The translations under genes were made by a program, and so were the position numbers. The notes beneath the pieces were generated by a model. It had not been told where the DNA came from, made no database searches, and saw nothing but the letters and a program-made list of their open reading frames with translations. Of a DNA stretch of 64,000 nt, positions 19,598 to 28,364 are shown in pieces. The DNA comes from Virgibacillus subterraneus. GTDB lineage: Bacteria; Bacillota; Bacilli; Bacillales; Amphibacillaceae. The DNA is taken from positions 62,001 through 126,000 of the forward strand of contig NZ_FOEH01000004.1 of the NCBI RefSeq assembly GCF_900110695.1, written 5' to 3'. Position 1 is the stretch's first letter. Each line of letters starts with the position of its first letter.

Positions 19598-20881
19598 CTA
19601 TTCGTTAACAATTTTACAAACAGCAATACGATCGTCCTGTATCCAATCCTGCACAAATGAATTAAACTGATCTGCGGTCAATGATTGGATAGACGGTATC
19701 AACTCAAATAAATCTATTCCTATCGTGTGGTAATGGATATATTTGTTTGCAATAAATTCAAGTGAATTCATCGCTCGTAATAACTGACCAACTTTTTTCT
19801 TTTTCATCCGATCAACTTCTTCTTTTGTAAATGTAGCGTCATTTGTTGATTTCAAAAGCTCCTTAACCCTTTCAACAAATTGGTTAGGATTATCTGTATT
19901 ACCACCAATAAAAGAATAGCCAAAGTTTTTTTCTAAATTAGTTTCAAATGAGAAACTGCTGTCGATAAGGTTTTCTTCATATAACTTTTGATAAAAAGCA
20001 CCACTTTTAGAAAAGTAAAAGTCTATAATCATGCTTTGGAGCAAATCTCTCTCCAAGAAATCCTGTTTACTTAGTTCTCCTGATGATTCTTTAATACCTA
20101 TAGTACACTTTGCAATGGAAACCGGCATCACAATCTTATTTTCTTTCATTGCAACGTCTTTTGGTTCTTCAGGGAATTCCCGTTTAATGGCATCCAATTT
20201 AGCAAAGTCTTTGGAGTCCTGGTTACTTTGAATTAAATCCATCATACTCTCTGCATCAAAGTTACCCGCAATAAACAGTGTCATATTCTCAGGATGATAA
20301 AACGTATTATAACACGTATATAAATCATCCTTTGTAATTGAGTTAATCGAATCAACTGTACCTGCAATATCAACCTTAACAGGATGATTATGGAACATAC
20401 TCCTGAGTGTGCCGGTGAAAGACTGCCAATCAGGCTGGTCATTATACATTTCGATTTCCTGAGCGATGATTCCTTTTTCTTTTTCTACTGATTCCTCTGA
20501 AAAGTAAGGATCCTGAACAAAGTTGAGCAATGTTTCAACATTTTTTTCAATATAATTTGTAGCGGCAAATAAGTATGCCGTCTTTGTAAATGATGTATAG
20601 GCATTTGGTGATGCACCTTGTTTACTGAAATCTTCGAATACATCCCGATCTTCTTTTTCAAACATCTTATGTTCCAGGAAGTGGGCGACACCTTCGGGAA
20701 CTGTAATTTCTTCACTGCCATTTATCGGCACAAATGTTTGATCAATCGATCCATAGTTAGTGGAAAAGACACCATACGTTTTTGACATCTCCGTCTTTGG
20801 AAGTAAAAAGACAGTTAATCCATTTTGTAACTGGTTTGTGTATATTGCTTCATCAATATTTTCATATGCTAACTTATTCAT
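19598..20881 (-). CDS. ymfH: M16-family zinc peptidase YmfH
   Basis: 427 residues of the insulinase/mitochondrial-processing-peptidase family. The zinc-binding HxxEH is intact (HFLEH, about residues 67-71), and an ASPNAYTSFTKTAY segment follows. Its stop is 8 bases before ymfI, and it overlaps ymfF by 8 bases, so the two are probably made together. ymfF lacks the zinc motif, so YmfH is probably the active half of a YmfF-YmfH heterodimer. The natural substrate is unknown to me. Confidence 0.93.
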   Translation of the reverse strand: MNKLAYENIDEAIYTNQLQNGLTVFLLPKTEMSKTYGVFSTNYGSIDQTFVPINGSEEITVPEGVAHFLEHKMFEKEDRDVFEDFSKQGASPNAYTSFTKTAYLFAATNYIEKNVETLLNFVQDPYFSEESVEKEKGIIAQEIEMYNDQPDWQSFTGTLRSMFHNHPVKVDIAGTVDSINSITKDDLYTCYNTFYHPENMTLFIAGNFDAESMMDLIQSNQDSKDFAKLDAIKREFPEEPKDVAMKENKIVMPVSIAKCTIGIKESSGELSKQDFLERDLLQSMIIDFYFSKSGAFYQKLYEENLIDSSFSFETNLEKNFGYSFIGGNTDNPNQFVERVKELLKSTNDATFTKEEVDRMKKKKVGQLLRAMNSLEFIANKYIHYHTIGIDLFELIPSIQSLTADQFNSFVQDWIQDDRIAVCKIVNE

Positions 20882-22166
20882 CTGATTCGCCTCCTTTACC
20901 GGTCAATAAGTATATCGTATCCAGTTCAATTTTATTTGCTACTTCGATTACATTTTCTGTTGTTACCTGTTTAATACCATCAATTAACGTTTGCGGTGGT
21001 CTTTCTGTCCCTGCAACAACCTGCTGGTACAATAACTCAATCATACCTTGTGTGTCGTCCATGGTTTCAAGCAGCTGATTAATAATTAGTTCCTTGGTAT
21101 TATCCATCTCTTCTGCAGAAAAATCACCATTTTTCATTGCATCCATCTGCAGTTCAATAATTTCTCTAGCTTTTTCGTAATCATTGGGAGCTATACCGCT
21201 AAACACAAATAATAACCCTTTATGACTTTCAAATCTTGATGCTGCATAATAAGCAAGGCTGTTTTTTTCCCTGACATTGATAAATAATTTGGAACTGGGA
21301 AATCCACCAAAAAGACCATTGAATACTTGCAGTGCAAAATAATCGTCGTCCTGATAAGTACTGTGTGTTCGATATCCAAAATGCAGCTTTGCTTGCTGGA
21401 TATCCTGTTTTTCAATGACAACATTCGGCTGCAGATTTAATTCTTTGCTTGCTTCTTCCTTTTTATAAGGTTCAACTTGATGTTCATCACGGTGGAATGT
21501 TGATTGTACCTTTTCCTTTACTGTTGCAGTATCAAAATCACCTAATACATAGATGTCCAGTTGATCTTCCCGCAATACAGTTTGGTGGTATGCAAAAAGA
21601 TTTTCAGCAGTAATCAAATCCAGGTCTTCTTTAAACCCGTGAACATGCAGTTTATAAAGTTCGTTATCACACATTTCATCAATTAGCTTCATATTGGCAT
21701 AACTCATTTTATCATCAATTATAGCACTCATTTTTTGTCTTAATGTATCTTTTTCCCTATCTATGATAGATTGTTTAAAAGCTCCATTCTCACTGTACGG
21801 ATGAAAGATAACTTCATTTAATAATGCCATTGCCTCTTCTAGAATAGCGGATTCATTACTAATAAACTTCTGATTGGCCACCTCCATACGGATACTGAGG
21901 ATATGGTTATTCCCTTTCTTTCCTCCCCCCATCGAAAGAACAGCACCATATAAGCTGTCAAGTTTTAATTGTATGTCACTCCTGCTTGGAAAAGATTTTG
22001 TTCCCTGCTGTAAAACATATGGAAGTAACGCACGCTTTGTTATGGTATCCCTTGATAATGGAGCTTTTAGCTTTGCTGTAATCGTCACCGTTTTGAACTT
22101 TTTACTTGGGACAACATGAAGGTTTACCCCATTTTCATGCGTCACGTCTTCAACCGTCTTATCCAT
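20874..22166 (-). CDS. ymfF: M16-family peptidase-like protein YmfF (no zinc motif)
   Basis: 430 residues with M16 fold features (KAPLSRDTITKRALLPYVLQQGT near the N-terminus; EKNSLAYYAASRFESHKGLL later), but no HxxEH anywhere. It is thus the non-catalytic partner type seen in paired M16 proteins. Overlap with ymfH supports joint assembly. The ATG follows CGGGAGGGT. It is the first gene of the ymf run after the nup terminator. Confidence 0.92.
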   Translation of the reverse strand: MDKTVEDVTHENGVNLHVVPSKKFKTVTITAKLKAPLSRDTITKRALLPYVLQQGTKSFPSRSDIQLKLDSLYGAVLSMGGGKKGNNHILSIRMEVANQKFISNESAILEEAMALLNEVIFHPYSENGAFKQSIIDREKDTLRQKMSAIIDDKMSYANMKLIDEMCDNELYKLHVHGFKEDLDLITAENLFAYHQTVLREDQLDIYVLGDFDTATVKEKVQSTFHRDEHQVEPYKKEEASKELNLQPNVVIEKQDIQQAKLHFGYRTHSTYQDDDYFALQVFNGLFGGFPSSKLFINVREKNSLAYYAASRFESHKGLLFVFSGIAPNDYEKAREIIELQMDAMKNGDFSAEEMDNTKELIINQLLETMDDTQGMIELLYQQVVAGTERPPQTLIDGIKQVTTENVIEVANKIELDTIYLLTGKGGESDE

Positions 22167-22246
22167 TTATGACCCTCCCGGGCTATGTATTTTGTTTTGA
22201 ACTCAATTATTTTTAGTGTGCTCTTATAATTGTTATTTTATAGCAT

Positions 22247-22289
22247 AAAAACCTGGTTTGCTATTAATATAATAACAAACCAGGTTTTT
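22247..22289 (-). terminator. Terminator ending the nucleoside transporter operon
   Basis: AAAAACCTGGTTTG (22247-22260) and CAAACCAGGTTTTT (22276-22289) are exact 14-base inverses with a 15-base loop. It lies between nupQ and ymfF. Confidence 0.8.
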
Positions 22290-22500
22290 ATAATTGTTTA
22301 GGAAACTATAAAATTCAAGTCCTACTAGTCAATTTACTAAACCACCAGGCTCTTCGTGGGTCCTTTTCGCTTTCCAAGCATCGATTCACTTCGACTTTTC
22401 GTCATAATCGCGAAAAGTCAAGCTCATCTAATTTCATGAAAAATGAAGATTGACTACTCTTTCATAAGAATCCATTTAACGAATGCCAAGTTATCTAATA
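22290..22500. other. Gene-free stretch with a hairpin and TAGTCAAT ends
   Basis: Between the nupQ stop and its terminator I see no gene. A perfect 9-base stem GACTTTTCG (22393-22401) / CGAAAAGTC (22411-22419) lies in the middle. TAGTCAAT near 22326 and ATTGACTA near 22450 form a short inverted pair around it. This could be a small mobile-type repeat, but I see no second copy in the window. Confidence 0.4.
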
Positions 22501-23460
22501 TTATCTGCCACCCTTAATATACGGGACACCGTTTGCTTTAGGTGCTTCAGCTCGACCAATAAATCCTGCTAAAGCCAATATTGTTAATACATATGGTGCA
22601 ATTAATAATAATACTTGTGGTACATCTTCCAAGAATGGAACGCCTGAACTTATAACACTTAAACTTTGTGCAAAACCAAAGAATAACGCAGCTCCCATCG
22701 CACCTAGTGGATGCCACTTTCCAAATATAACTGCTGCAAGAGACATAAACCCTTGGCCAACAATTGTTGCATGCGAGAAGTTTAATGCGATAGTTAAAGC
22801 AAACACTGAACCACCTAAACCACCAAATGCACCTGATAGAATAACAGCAATATAACGCATTTTATAAACGTTTATACCGTTTGTGTCTGCTGCCATTGGA
22901 TGTTCACCCACAGCACGCAACTGTAATCCAAATGGTGTTTTATACAATACATACCAAGCGATGAATGCAAGGATAATAGCAACATATGATGTTACATATA
23001 TGCCCTGGAAGAATATAGGGCCGATAAACGGAATATCACTTAACCCTAAAATGTTGGTTGTGTAGAAAGGTTCGCTAACCATATCAGTTTGACCTTTTCC
23101 GTACCACTGTTTCGTTAAAAAGACACCTAACCCTAATGCTAAAAAGTTAATGGCGACACCACTTACAACCTGATCAGCACGGAATGAAACAGATGCCACT
23201 GCATGAATCATTGCAAATATAGCCGAAACTACCATAGCAACCAGAATCGAAATCCATGGTGTCCATGCACCTAAAACATCAGCGAATGCTAAGTTGAAAA
23301 CAATTCCAACAAATGCACCCATTATCATTAAACCTTCTAATCCAATATTAACAACACCTGAACGTTCACTGAATACTCCACCTAATGCCGTAAATATTAA
23401 GGGCGCTGAAAAGAAAAGTGCGGGCGGAATAATTGATTGTAATAGATCTACAAGCCCCAT
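22501..23460 (-). CDS. nupQ: Nucleoside ABC transporter permease (NupQ/YufQ type)
   Basis: 319 residues, about eight to ten hydrophobic segments, of the BPD_transp_2 permease family. The segment GGVFSERSGVVNIGLEGLMIMGAF near the N-terminus is a family hallmark, and EHPMAADTNGINVYKMRY is the ATPase-contact region. In B. subtilis NupNOPQ imports guanosine and related nucleosides (established). It starts directly after the nupP stop, so the two permeases are translationally linked. Confidence 0.93.
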   Translation of the reverse strand: MGLVDLLQSIIPPALFFSAPLIFTALGGVFSERSGVVNIGLEGLMIMGAFVGIVFNLAFADVLGAWTPWISILVAMVVSAIFAMIHAVASVSFRADQVVSGVAINFLALGLGVFLTKQWYGKGQTDMVSEPFYTTNILGLSDIPFIGPIFFQGIYVTSYVAIILAFIAWYVLYKTPFGLQLRAVGEHPMAADTNGINVYKMRYIAVILSGAFGGLGGSVFALTIALNFSHATIVGQGFMSLAAVIFGKWHPLGAMGAALFFGFAQSLSVISSGVPFLEDVPQVLLLIAPYVLTILALAGFIGRAEAPKANGVPYIKGGR

Positions 23461-24507
23461 TTATTTCTCCTCCTTTTTGAAGCGAAGTATTGCCCATCTA
23501 ATAATATAACTTGATGCTACAAAGAAGATAATTAATGCAATGATAATATCAACAAGTTCAGTAGGAACACCTGCAACAGTCGGCATATTCACTGCACCAA
23601 CTTTTAATGTACCAAATAATATCGCCGCAAGTACAACTCCAATTGCGGTATTCGCACCTAATAATGCAACGGCAATCCCGTCAAAACCCAGATTGGTAAA
23701 CCCTGACATAACAGAGATAGATCCATATGTACCTAATCCTTCCATTGCTCCCGCTAGCCCAGCGAAAGACCCGGCAATTACCATCGATAAGACAATGTTC
23801 TTACTTACATTCATTCCAGCATACTTTGATGCATGTTCGTTATATCCAACAGATTTCAGTTCGTATCCTATTGAAGTCCTTTGTATAATAAACCACATAA
23901 TAATAGCAGCTAATAATGCAATTAATATACCGTAATGCATTCTCGAAAAGAAGGTAAGGCCTTGTAGCCACTCTGATGCCAATGATGCTGAAGCAGAGAC
24001 AGATTCCGTATTATCCAGGTTATCTGTTAATACACTTCTAATTAATTCATTTGTCACGTACAAAGCGATATAGTTCATCATGATCGTTACAATAACTTCA
24101 TGTACGCCCAGTTTTGCTTTCAGAATACCAGGAACAAATCCCCATAGCGCCCCTGCTGCTGCGGCAGCAAGTACTGCCAATGGTAAATGGACAATCATTG
24201 GTGCATCAAAAGCTAAGCCTACCCAAACAGCGGCAAGCCACCCAACAATAACCTGACCTTCAGCACCAATATTAAACAAACCGGTACGGAACGCAAATGC
24301 AACTGCAAGACCGGTTAGAATGTAAGGTGTGATTTGTCTGACTGTTTCACCCATAAAATACAAATCGCCAAAAGCCCCTGACCATAATGCCATATAGCCT
24401 TTTATCGGATTATATCCTGAAAACAACATAATAAATGCTCCAGCTATTAAACCGAGCAGAACAGAAATTATTGGAATTAAAATATTAAATAAACGATTAG
24501 ATGTCAT
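23461..24507 (-). CDS. nupP: Nucleoside ABC transporter permease (NupP/YufP type)
   Basis: 348 residues, the second membrane subunit of the importer. Family markers are FRTGLFNIGAEGQVIVGWLAA (about 73-93) and SVGYNEHASKYAGMNV, the cytoplasmic loop that meets the ATPase. The ATG overlaps the nupO stop by 4 bases. The C-terminus is lysine-rich (KKEEK) and cytoplasmic. Confidence 0.93.
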   Translation of the reverse strand: MTSNRLFNILIPIISVLLGLIAGAFIMLFSGYNPIKGYMALWSGAFGDLYFMGETVRQITPYILTGLAVAFAFRTGLFNIGAEGQVIVGWLAAVWVGLAFDAPMIVHLPLAVLAAAAAGALWGFVPGILKAKLGVHEVIVTIMMNYIALYVTNELIRSVLTDNLDNTESVSASASLASEWLQGLTFFSRMHYGILIALLAAIIMWFIIQRTSIGYELKSVGYNEHASKYAGMNVSKNIVLSMVIAGSFAGLAGAMEGLGTYGSISVMSGFTNLGFDGIAVALLGANTAIGVVLAAILFGTLKVGAVNMPTVAGVPTELVDIIIALIIFFVASSYIIRWAILRFKKEEK

Positions 24508-26033
24508 TGAGTTTCACCTGCCTCATCTTTGTTACTGCCAGCCATCAAGAGACCAAGCTCATGTTCGTCTGTTTCGTCAGGTTTGACATTCGCTACAATC
24601 TGACCATCAAACATTACTGCAATTCGATCACTAACATCAAATATTTCATCCAGTTCAAAAGAAATCAGCAAGACAGCTTTTCCTTTATCACGTTCCTCAA
24701 TTAGTTTATTATGAATAAACTCAATAGCTCCTACATCAAGACCTCTTGTAGGTTGTGCTGCAATTAGTAAGTCTGGTGAGCGATCGACCTCTCGAGCAAT
24801 AATCGCTTTTTGTTGATTTCCTCCAGATAGCGCACTTGCTTTGGTATATTCGCTTGGAGTTCTTACGTCATATTCTTCAATCAATTCATTAGCTTTTTTA
24901 TAGATTTCTTTAAAGTTCAATATTTTATTTTTCGAGAAAGGCTTCTGATAATATGTTTGAAGTACCATGTTATCTCCAATTGCAAAGTCTAGTACTAATC
25001 CATATTTGTGCCGATCTTGCGGAATATGTCCGATACCACTTTCTGTAACCTTACGAGGTTTAAAGTTGGTAATATCCTTGTTGCTAACTTTAATAGACCC
25101 GGATTGCGCCTTACGTAACCCAGTAATTGCCTCTACTAATTCAGTTTGTCCATTACCATCAATACCAGCTATTCCAACAATCTCTCCAGCTCGAACATCG
25201 AGGTTTAACCCTTTAACAATATTAACTCGTCTAATATCCTGTACATTGAGATTAGTAATACTTAAGACGTTTTCTTGAGGTATTGCTTCTTTTTTTTCTG
25301 TTTTGAAACTAATCTCTCTCCCCACCATCAATGATGCCAGTTCGTTTACATTTGTATCTTTCACATTAAGAGTGTCAATGCCTTTACCCTTGCGAATAAC
25401 AGTGCAACGATCACATACTTGCATAATTTCTTTCAACTTATGAGTGATTAAAATAATCGATTTCCCTTCAGCAACTAATGAATTCATAATATCAATAAGT
25501 TCCTTAATTTCCTGTGGTGTTAAGACAGCTGTCGGTTCATCTAAAATCAGCACGTTAGCCCCACGATATAACGTTTTCAAAATTTCTACTCGTTGTTGCA
25601 TTCCAACAGATATATCGCGAATTTTTGCTGTTGGATCTACATTTAGTCCATATCGATCAGATAATGCCTGAATCTCCTGCTCTGCATGCTTCAAATTTAC
25701 TTTACCGAATTTTGTTGGTTCACTGCCTAAAATAATATTTTGTGTAACGGTATATGTATCAACTAACATAAAATGCTGATGGACCATACCTATACCTAGA
25801 TCATTGGCTATGTTCGGGTCAGTGATGTTTACCTTTTTACCTTCAACCCTAATTTCGCCTTTTTCAGGCTGATATAACCCAAAGAGAACATTCATTAATG
25901 TAGATTTTCCAGCACCATTTTCACCTAATAACGCATGTATTTCCTGCTTCTTAACTTGTATGGTTATATCATCGTTTGCAACAATTCCTGGAAATTCTTT
26001 ACGTATATTTAGCATTTCTATTGCATAATCCAA
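24504..26033 (-). CDS. nupO: Nucleoside ABC transporter ATP-binding protein (NupO/YufO type)
   Basis: 509 residues with two ABC cassettes in one chain. The first has Walker A GENGAGKS (37-44), signature ISVGMQQRVEI and Walker B LILDEPTAVLT. The second is degenerate in Walker A (AGIDGNGQTELVEA), as usual for the MglA-like sugar/nucleoside class, with signature LSGGNQQKAIIARE. The start is TTG with AAGGAGTG upstream. A terminator separates it from the binding protein gene, implying lower expression than bmp. Confidence 0.94.
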   Translation of the reverse strand: MDYAIEMLNIRKEFPGIVANDDITIQVKKQEIHALLGENGAGKSTLMNVLFGLYQPEKGEIRVEGKKVNITDPNIANDLGIGMVHQHFMLVDTYTVTQNIILGSEPTKFGKVNLKHAEQEIQALSDRYGLNVDPTAKIRDISVGMQQRVEILKTLYRGANVLILDEPTAVLTPQEIKELIDIMNSLVAEGKSIILITHKLKEIMQVCDRCTVIRKGKGIDTLNVKDTNVNELASLMVGREISFKTEKKEAIPQENVLSITNLNVQDIRRVNIVKGLNLDVRAGEIVGIAGIDGNGQTELVEAITGLRKAQSGSIKVSNKDITNFKPRKVTESGIGHIPQDRHKYGLVLDFAIGDNMVLQTYYQKPFSKNKILNFKEIYKKANELIEEYDVRTPSEYTKASALSGGNQQKAIIAREVDRSPDLLIAAQPTRGLDVGAIEFIHNKLIEERDKGKAVLLISFELDEIFDVSDRIAVMFDGQIVANVKPDETDEHELGLLMAGSNKDEAGETQ

Positions 26034-26149
26034 ATCACTTCACTCCTTTTTAAAGCTCTCAATTTAATTTTTTAAAAATCGCCAAATGAAAAGGGCTGGA
26101 AGAATGACTCTTCATTTGAGGATTTTCTTTTCTAAATTAAGTAGGGTGA

Positions 26150-26174
26150 AAAAAGGCTGGTAAACCAGCCTTTT
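26150..26174 (-). terminator. Internal terminator between bmp and nupO
   Basis: AAAAGGCTGGT (26151-26161) and ACCAGCCTTTT (26164-26174) pair perfectly with a tight loop, and TTTTTTCACCC follows on the minus strand. It lies 16 bases after the bmp stop. Partial readthrough would give much more binding protein than transporter. Confidence 0.85.
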
Positions 26175-26189
26175 AACACCAATTAACTA

Positions 26190-27308
26190 TTAAAGAGCTT
26201 CAACGAAAGCATCAGTTTCTTCACGAGTCTGAGGAACTTCCACATCGCCATTTATAATTTTCTCTTTCCAATCTTCAATTGCAGTTACAATTTCATCTGT
26301 TAATGCTTCTTCATTCGTTTTTGCAGCGCTTACACCGCCATCTTCAAGACCATAAGCCAATACTTCTCCGCCTGGAAAATCATCAGTCATAGCTCTGTTC
26401 GAAACATCTTGTACTGCAATATCAACACGTTTGACCATAGATGTAAGTGTTACATTATGATCACCAATTTGTCCTTCTTCATATTGGTCACGGTCTACAC
26501 CGATAACCCAAATTTCACGTTCAGGATCATTTTGTTTAATATCTTTTGCTTGAGCAAAAACACCATTACCAGTTGCACCTGAAGAGTGATAAATTACATC
26601 CACATCGTTACCATACATATTTGAAGCGATCAATTTACCTTTGTCTGGTGCTGCGAAAGATTCTGCATACTGAACATCTACATCAATTTCAGGGTCTACT
26701 GATTTAACCCCTGCAATAAATCCTGATTCAAATTTGTTAATTAATGCTCCGTCTACTCCGCCAACAAAGCCAACCTTGTTAGTTTTTGTTTTCATAGCTG
26801 CTGCTACACCAACTAGGAATGATCCTTGTTGCTCTTTGAATGTTAAACTAGCAACATTTGACTCTTCAACAACATCATCTACGATAGCGAAATTTGTCTC
26901 AGGGTATTGCCCTGCAACTTTTGCAATTGCGTCATGTAATTTGTAGCCAATTCCAAATATCAGGTTATAGTCCTGTTTTACAAGACGTGTTAAATTTGGT
27001 AGATAATCTGACTTATCATTTGATTGTGCATAGTCAAATCCTTCACCTTTTGAAAGACCATGTTCGTCTCCCCATGCATTTAAACCTTCCCATGCTGACT
27101 GGTTAAATGATTTATCATCAACACCGCCTACATCAGTAACCATTGCTGAGGAAAAGTCACTAGTTTCTTCGTTTGCTGTATTGTCCTCACTGCCTGATCC
27201 GTTGTCGCCATCCGTGTTTTCTTCTCCAGATCCGCCACCACACGCAGCAAGAATCATACCAATCATTAGCAACATTGCAGCCAATAAAATAAATTTACGA
27301 TTTTTCAA
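26190..27308 (-). CDS. BMP-family nucleoside-binding lipoprotein
   Basis: 372 residues with a lipoprotein signal: KNRK, hydrophobic stretch, then LAAC with the lipid-carrying Cys at 23. A Gly/Asn/Glu-rich linker follows (24-50), then a BMP (basic membrane protein, Med/PnrA) domain with VTDVGGVDDKSFNQSAWEG. It captures nucleosides outside the membrane for the downstream ABC importer, corresponding to NupN/YufN. The start is a TTG behind AGGGGG. A GntR regulator gene precedes it. Confidence 0.93.
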   Translation of the reverse strand: MKNRKFILLAAMLLMIGMILAACGGGSGEENTDGDNGSGSEDNTANEETSDFSSAMVTDVGGVDDKSFNQSAWEGLNAWGDEHGLSKGEGFDYAQSNDKSDYLPNLTRLVKQDYNLIFGIGYKLHDAIAKVAGQYPETNFAIVDDVVEESNVASLTFKEQQGSFLVGVAAAMKTKTNKVGFVGGVDGALINKFESGFIAGVKSVDPEIDVDVQYAESFAAPDKGKLIASNMYGNDVDVIYHSSGATGNGVFAQAKDIKQNDPEREIWVIGVDRDQYEEGQIGDHNVTLTSMVKRVDIAVQDVSNRAMTDDFPGGEVLAYGLEDGGVSAAKTNEEALTDEIVTAIEDWKEKIINGDVEVPQTREETDAFVEAL

Positions 27309-27411
27309 ATTAAGAACCCCCTATTTTTGGATAAATAATAAAAGTTAAGTAAAAAGATATAAAGTGATTATCCTTCAATCACCTCCCTAACTAAAGTTAT
27401 ATTGAAACCCC

Positions 27412-28137
27412 TTACAAACGCTTTCTTAAAACATGAAAACTAAAAAAATCAGACCGAAAATAATTAACCGAATATAAGACCGGTTCATCTTCATCGGTAT
27501 AATGCATTTGTTTTAATAAAAGCAATGATTGTTCAGGATCACACTTTAAAATCTCGTAAATACGATCATGATAGCTTACAGGTTCAATGTATGTTACCGC
27601 ATACGAAATTCTTTTTCCTGAAAAATCCTCCATAAGTTTAAACAATGAATCTTTTTTGTTAATTAAATCTATTGGCACTAAACCTTCTGGAACTTTATCA
27701 ATGCAAAAAACGACAGGTTCGTTATCCGCTGTGCGAACACGCTCGATTTTTACGAGTGAACAAATTTCTTTTGGTGAAAACTTTAACCGCTCATCTTCAG
27801 ATGGCTCAAGTAGTTCTGTTGATAGAAACTGGGAACCAGGAGTCTTCCCGGATTGTGCAATCATATATGTAACGCTATTTAACTGCTCTATTCCTGAAGA
27901 AAAGATTGGTTTTGGATTTACAAATGTCCCTACACCATGTCGCCGTGTCACTAGATTTTCCTCTTCCAACACACGTAATGCTTCCCTTAGAGTGGCACGC
28001 GAGACCCCTAATAACTTTGATAGTTGAAATTCTGATGGGAGTTTCTGCTTCGTTTTATAGGTACCATTTTCAATGTCCCGCTTTATTTCATCAATTACTC
28101 GCAAGTATAATTGACGTGAATCTATCTTAATCGACAT
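27412..28137 (-). CDS. ymfC: GntR/HutC-family transcriptional regulator (YmfC type)
   Basis: 241 residues: an N-terminal winged helix (about 5-72; [31 protein letters not shown]) and a C-terminal UTRA ligand-binding domain (about 90-235). HutC-type regulators bind a small effector and repress nearby genes. Placement directly before bmp-nupOPQ suggests it controls nucleoside uptake (inference). The ATG at 28137 has GGAGGGGTGTC right before it; longer readings have no such site. TCTGAC direct repeats lie upstream at 28175-28194. Confidence 0.9.
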   Translation of the reverse strand: MSIKIDSRQLYLRVIDEIKRDIENGTYKTKQKLPSEFQLSKLLGVSRATLREALRVLEEENLVTRRHGVGTFVNPKPIFSSGIEQLNSVTYMIAQSGKTPGSQFLSTELLEPSEDERLKFSPKEICSLVKIERVRTADNEPVVFCIDKVPEGLVPIDLINKKDSLFKLMEDFSGKRISYAVTYIEPVSYHDRIYEILKCDPEQSLLLLKQMHYTDEDEPVLYSVNYFRSDFFSFHVLRKRL

Positions 28138-28174
28138 GACACCCCTCCAATCTTCCGTAATTAACAAAAAGAGA

Positions 28175-28194
28175 TCTGACATCTGACGTATGAC
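28175..28194 (+). promoter_or_regulatory. Candidate operator: direct repeats upstream of ymfC
   Basis: TCTGAC (28175-28180), TCTGAC (28182-28187) and TATGAC (28189-28194) repeat every 7 bases, about 40 bases upstream of the ymfC start. Possible autoregulatory site; no proven match. Confidence 0.3.
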
Positions 28195-28315
28195 TCTTAT
28201 ATTCGACATAAATATAACACTTTTAGCTTAATAAATAAATAGATATAGGCAAATTTACATAAAAAAACTTATTTAAATATAGTTCGAAAGTCGAAGTTAT
28301 AACTAGCAAGTTGAA

Positions 28316-28356
28316 CGGACAGCTATTTCCTATTATTATAGGAATAACTGTCCGTC
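28316..28356. other. Long hairpin just past spoIIIE
   Basis: ACGGACAGCTATTTCCTAT (28316-28334) pairs with ATAGGAATAACTGTCCGT (28339-28356) with few mismatches. On the minus strand no T-run follows, so terminator function for spoIIIE is doubtful; on the + strand TTTTTT follows loosely. Confidence 0.5.
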
Positions 28357-28364
28357 ATAATTTT

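Noticed and set aside
27587-28027. A 146-codon open frame on the + strand
   Set aside because: Antisense to ymfC, no start context, no family features.
28316-28356. Hairpin past spoIIIE as a standard terminator
   Set aside because: The stem is strong but the minus strand after it has no T-run, so I list it only as a hairpin.
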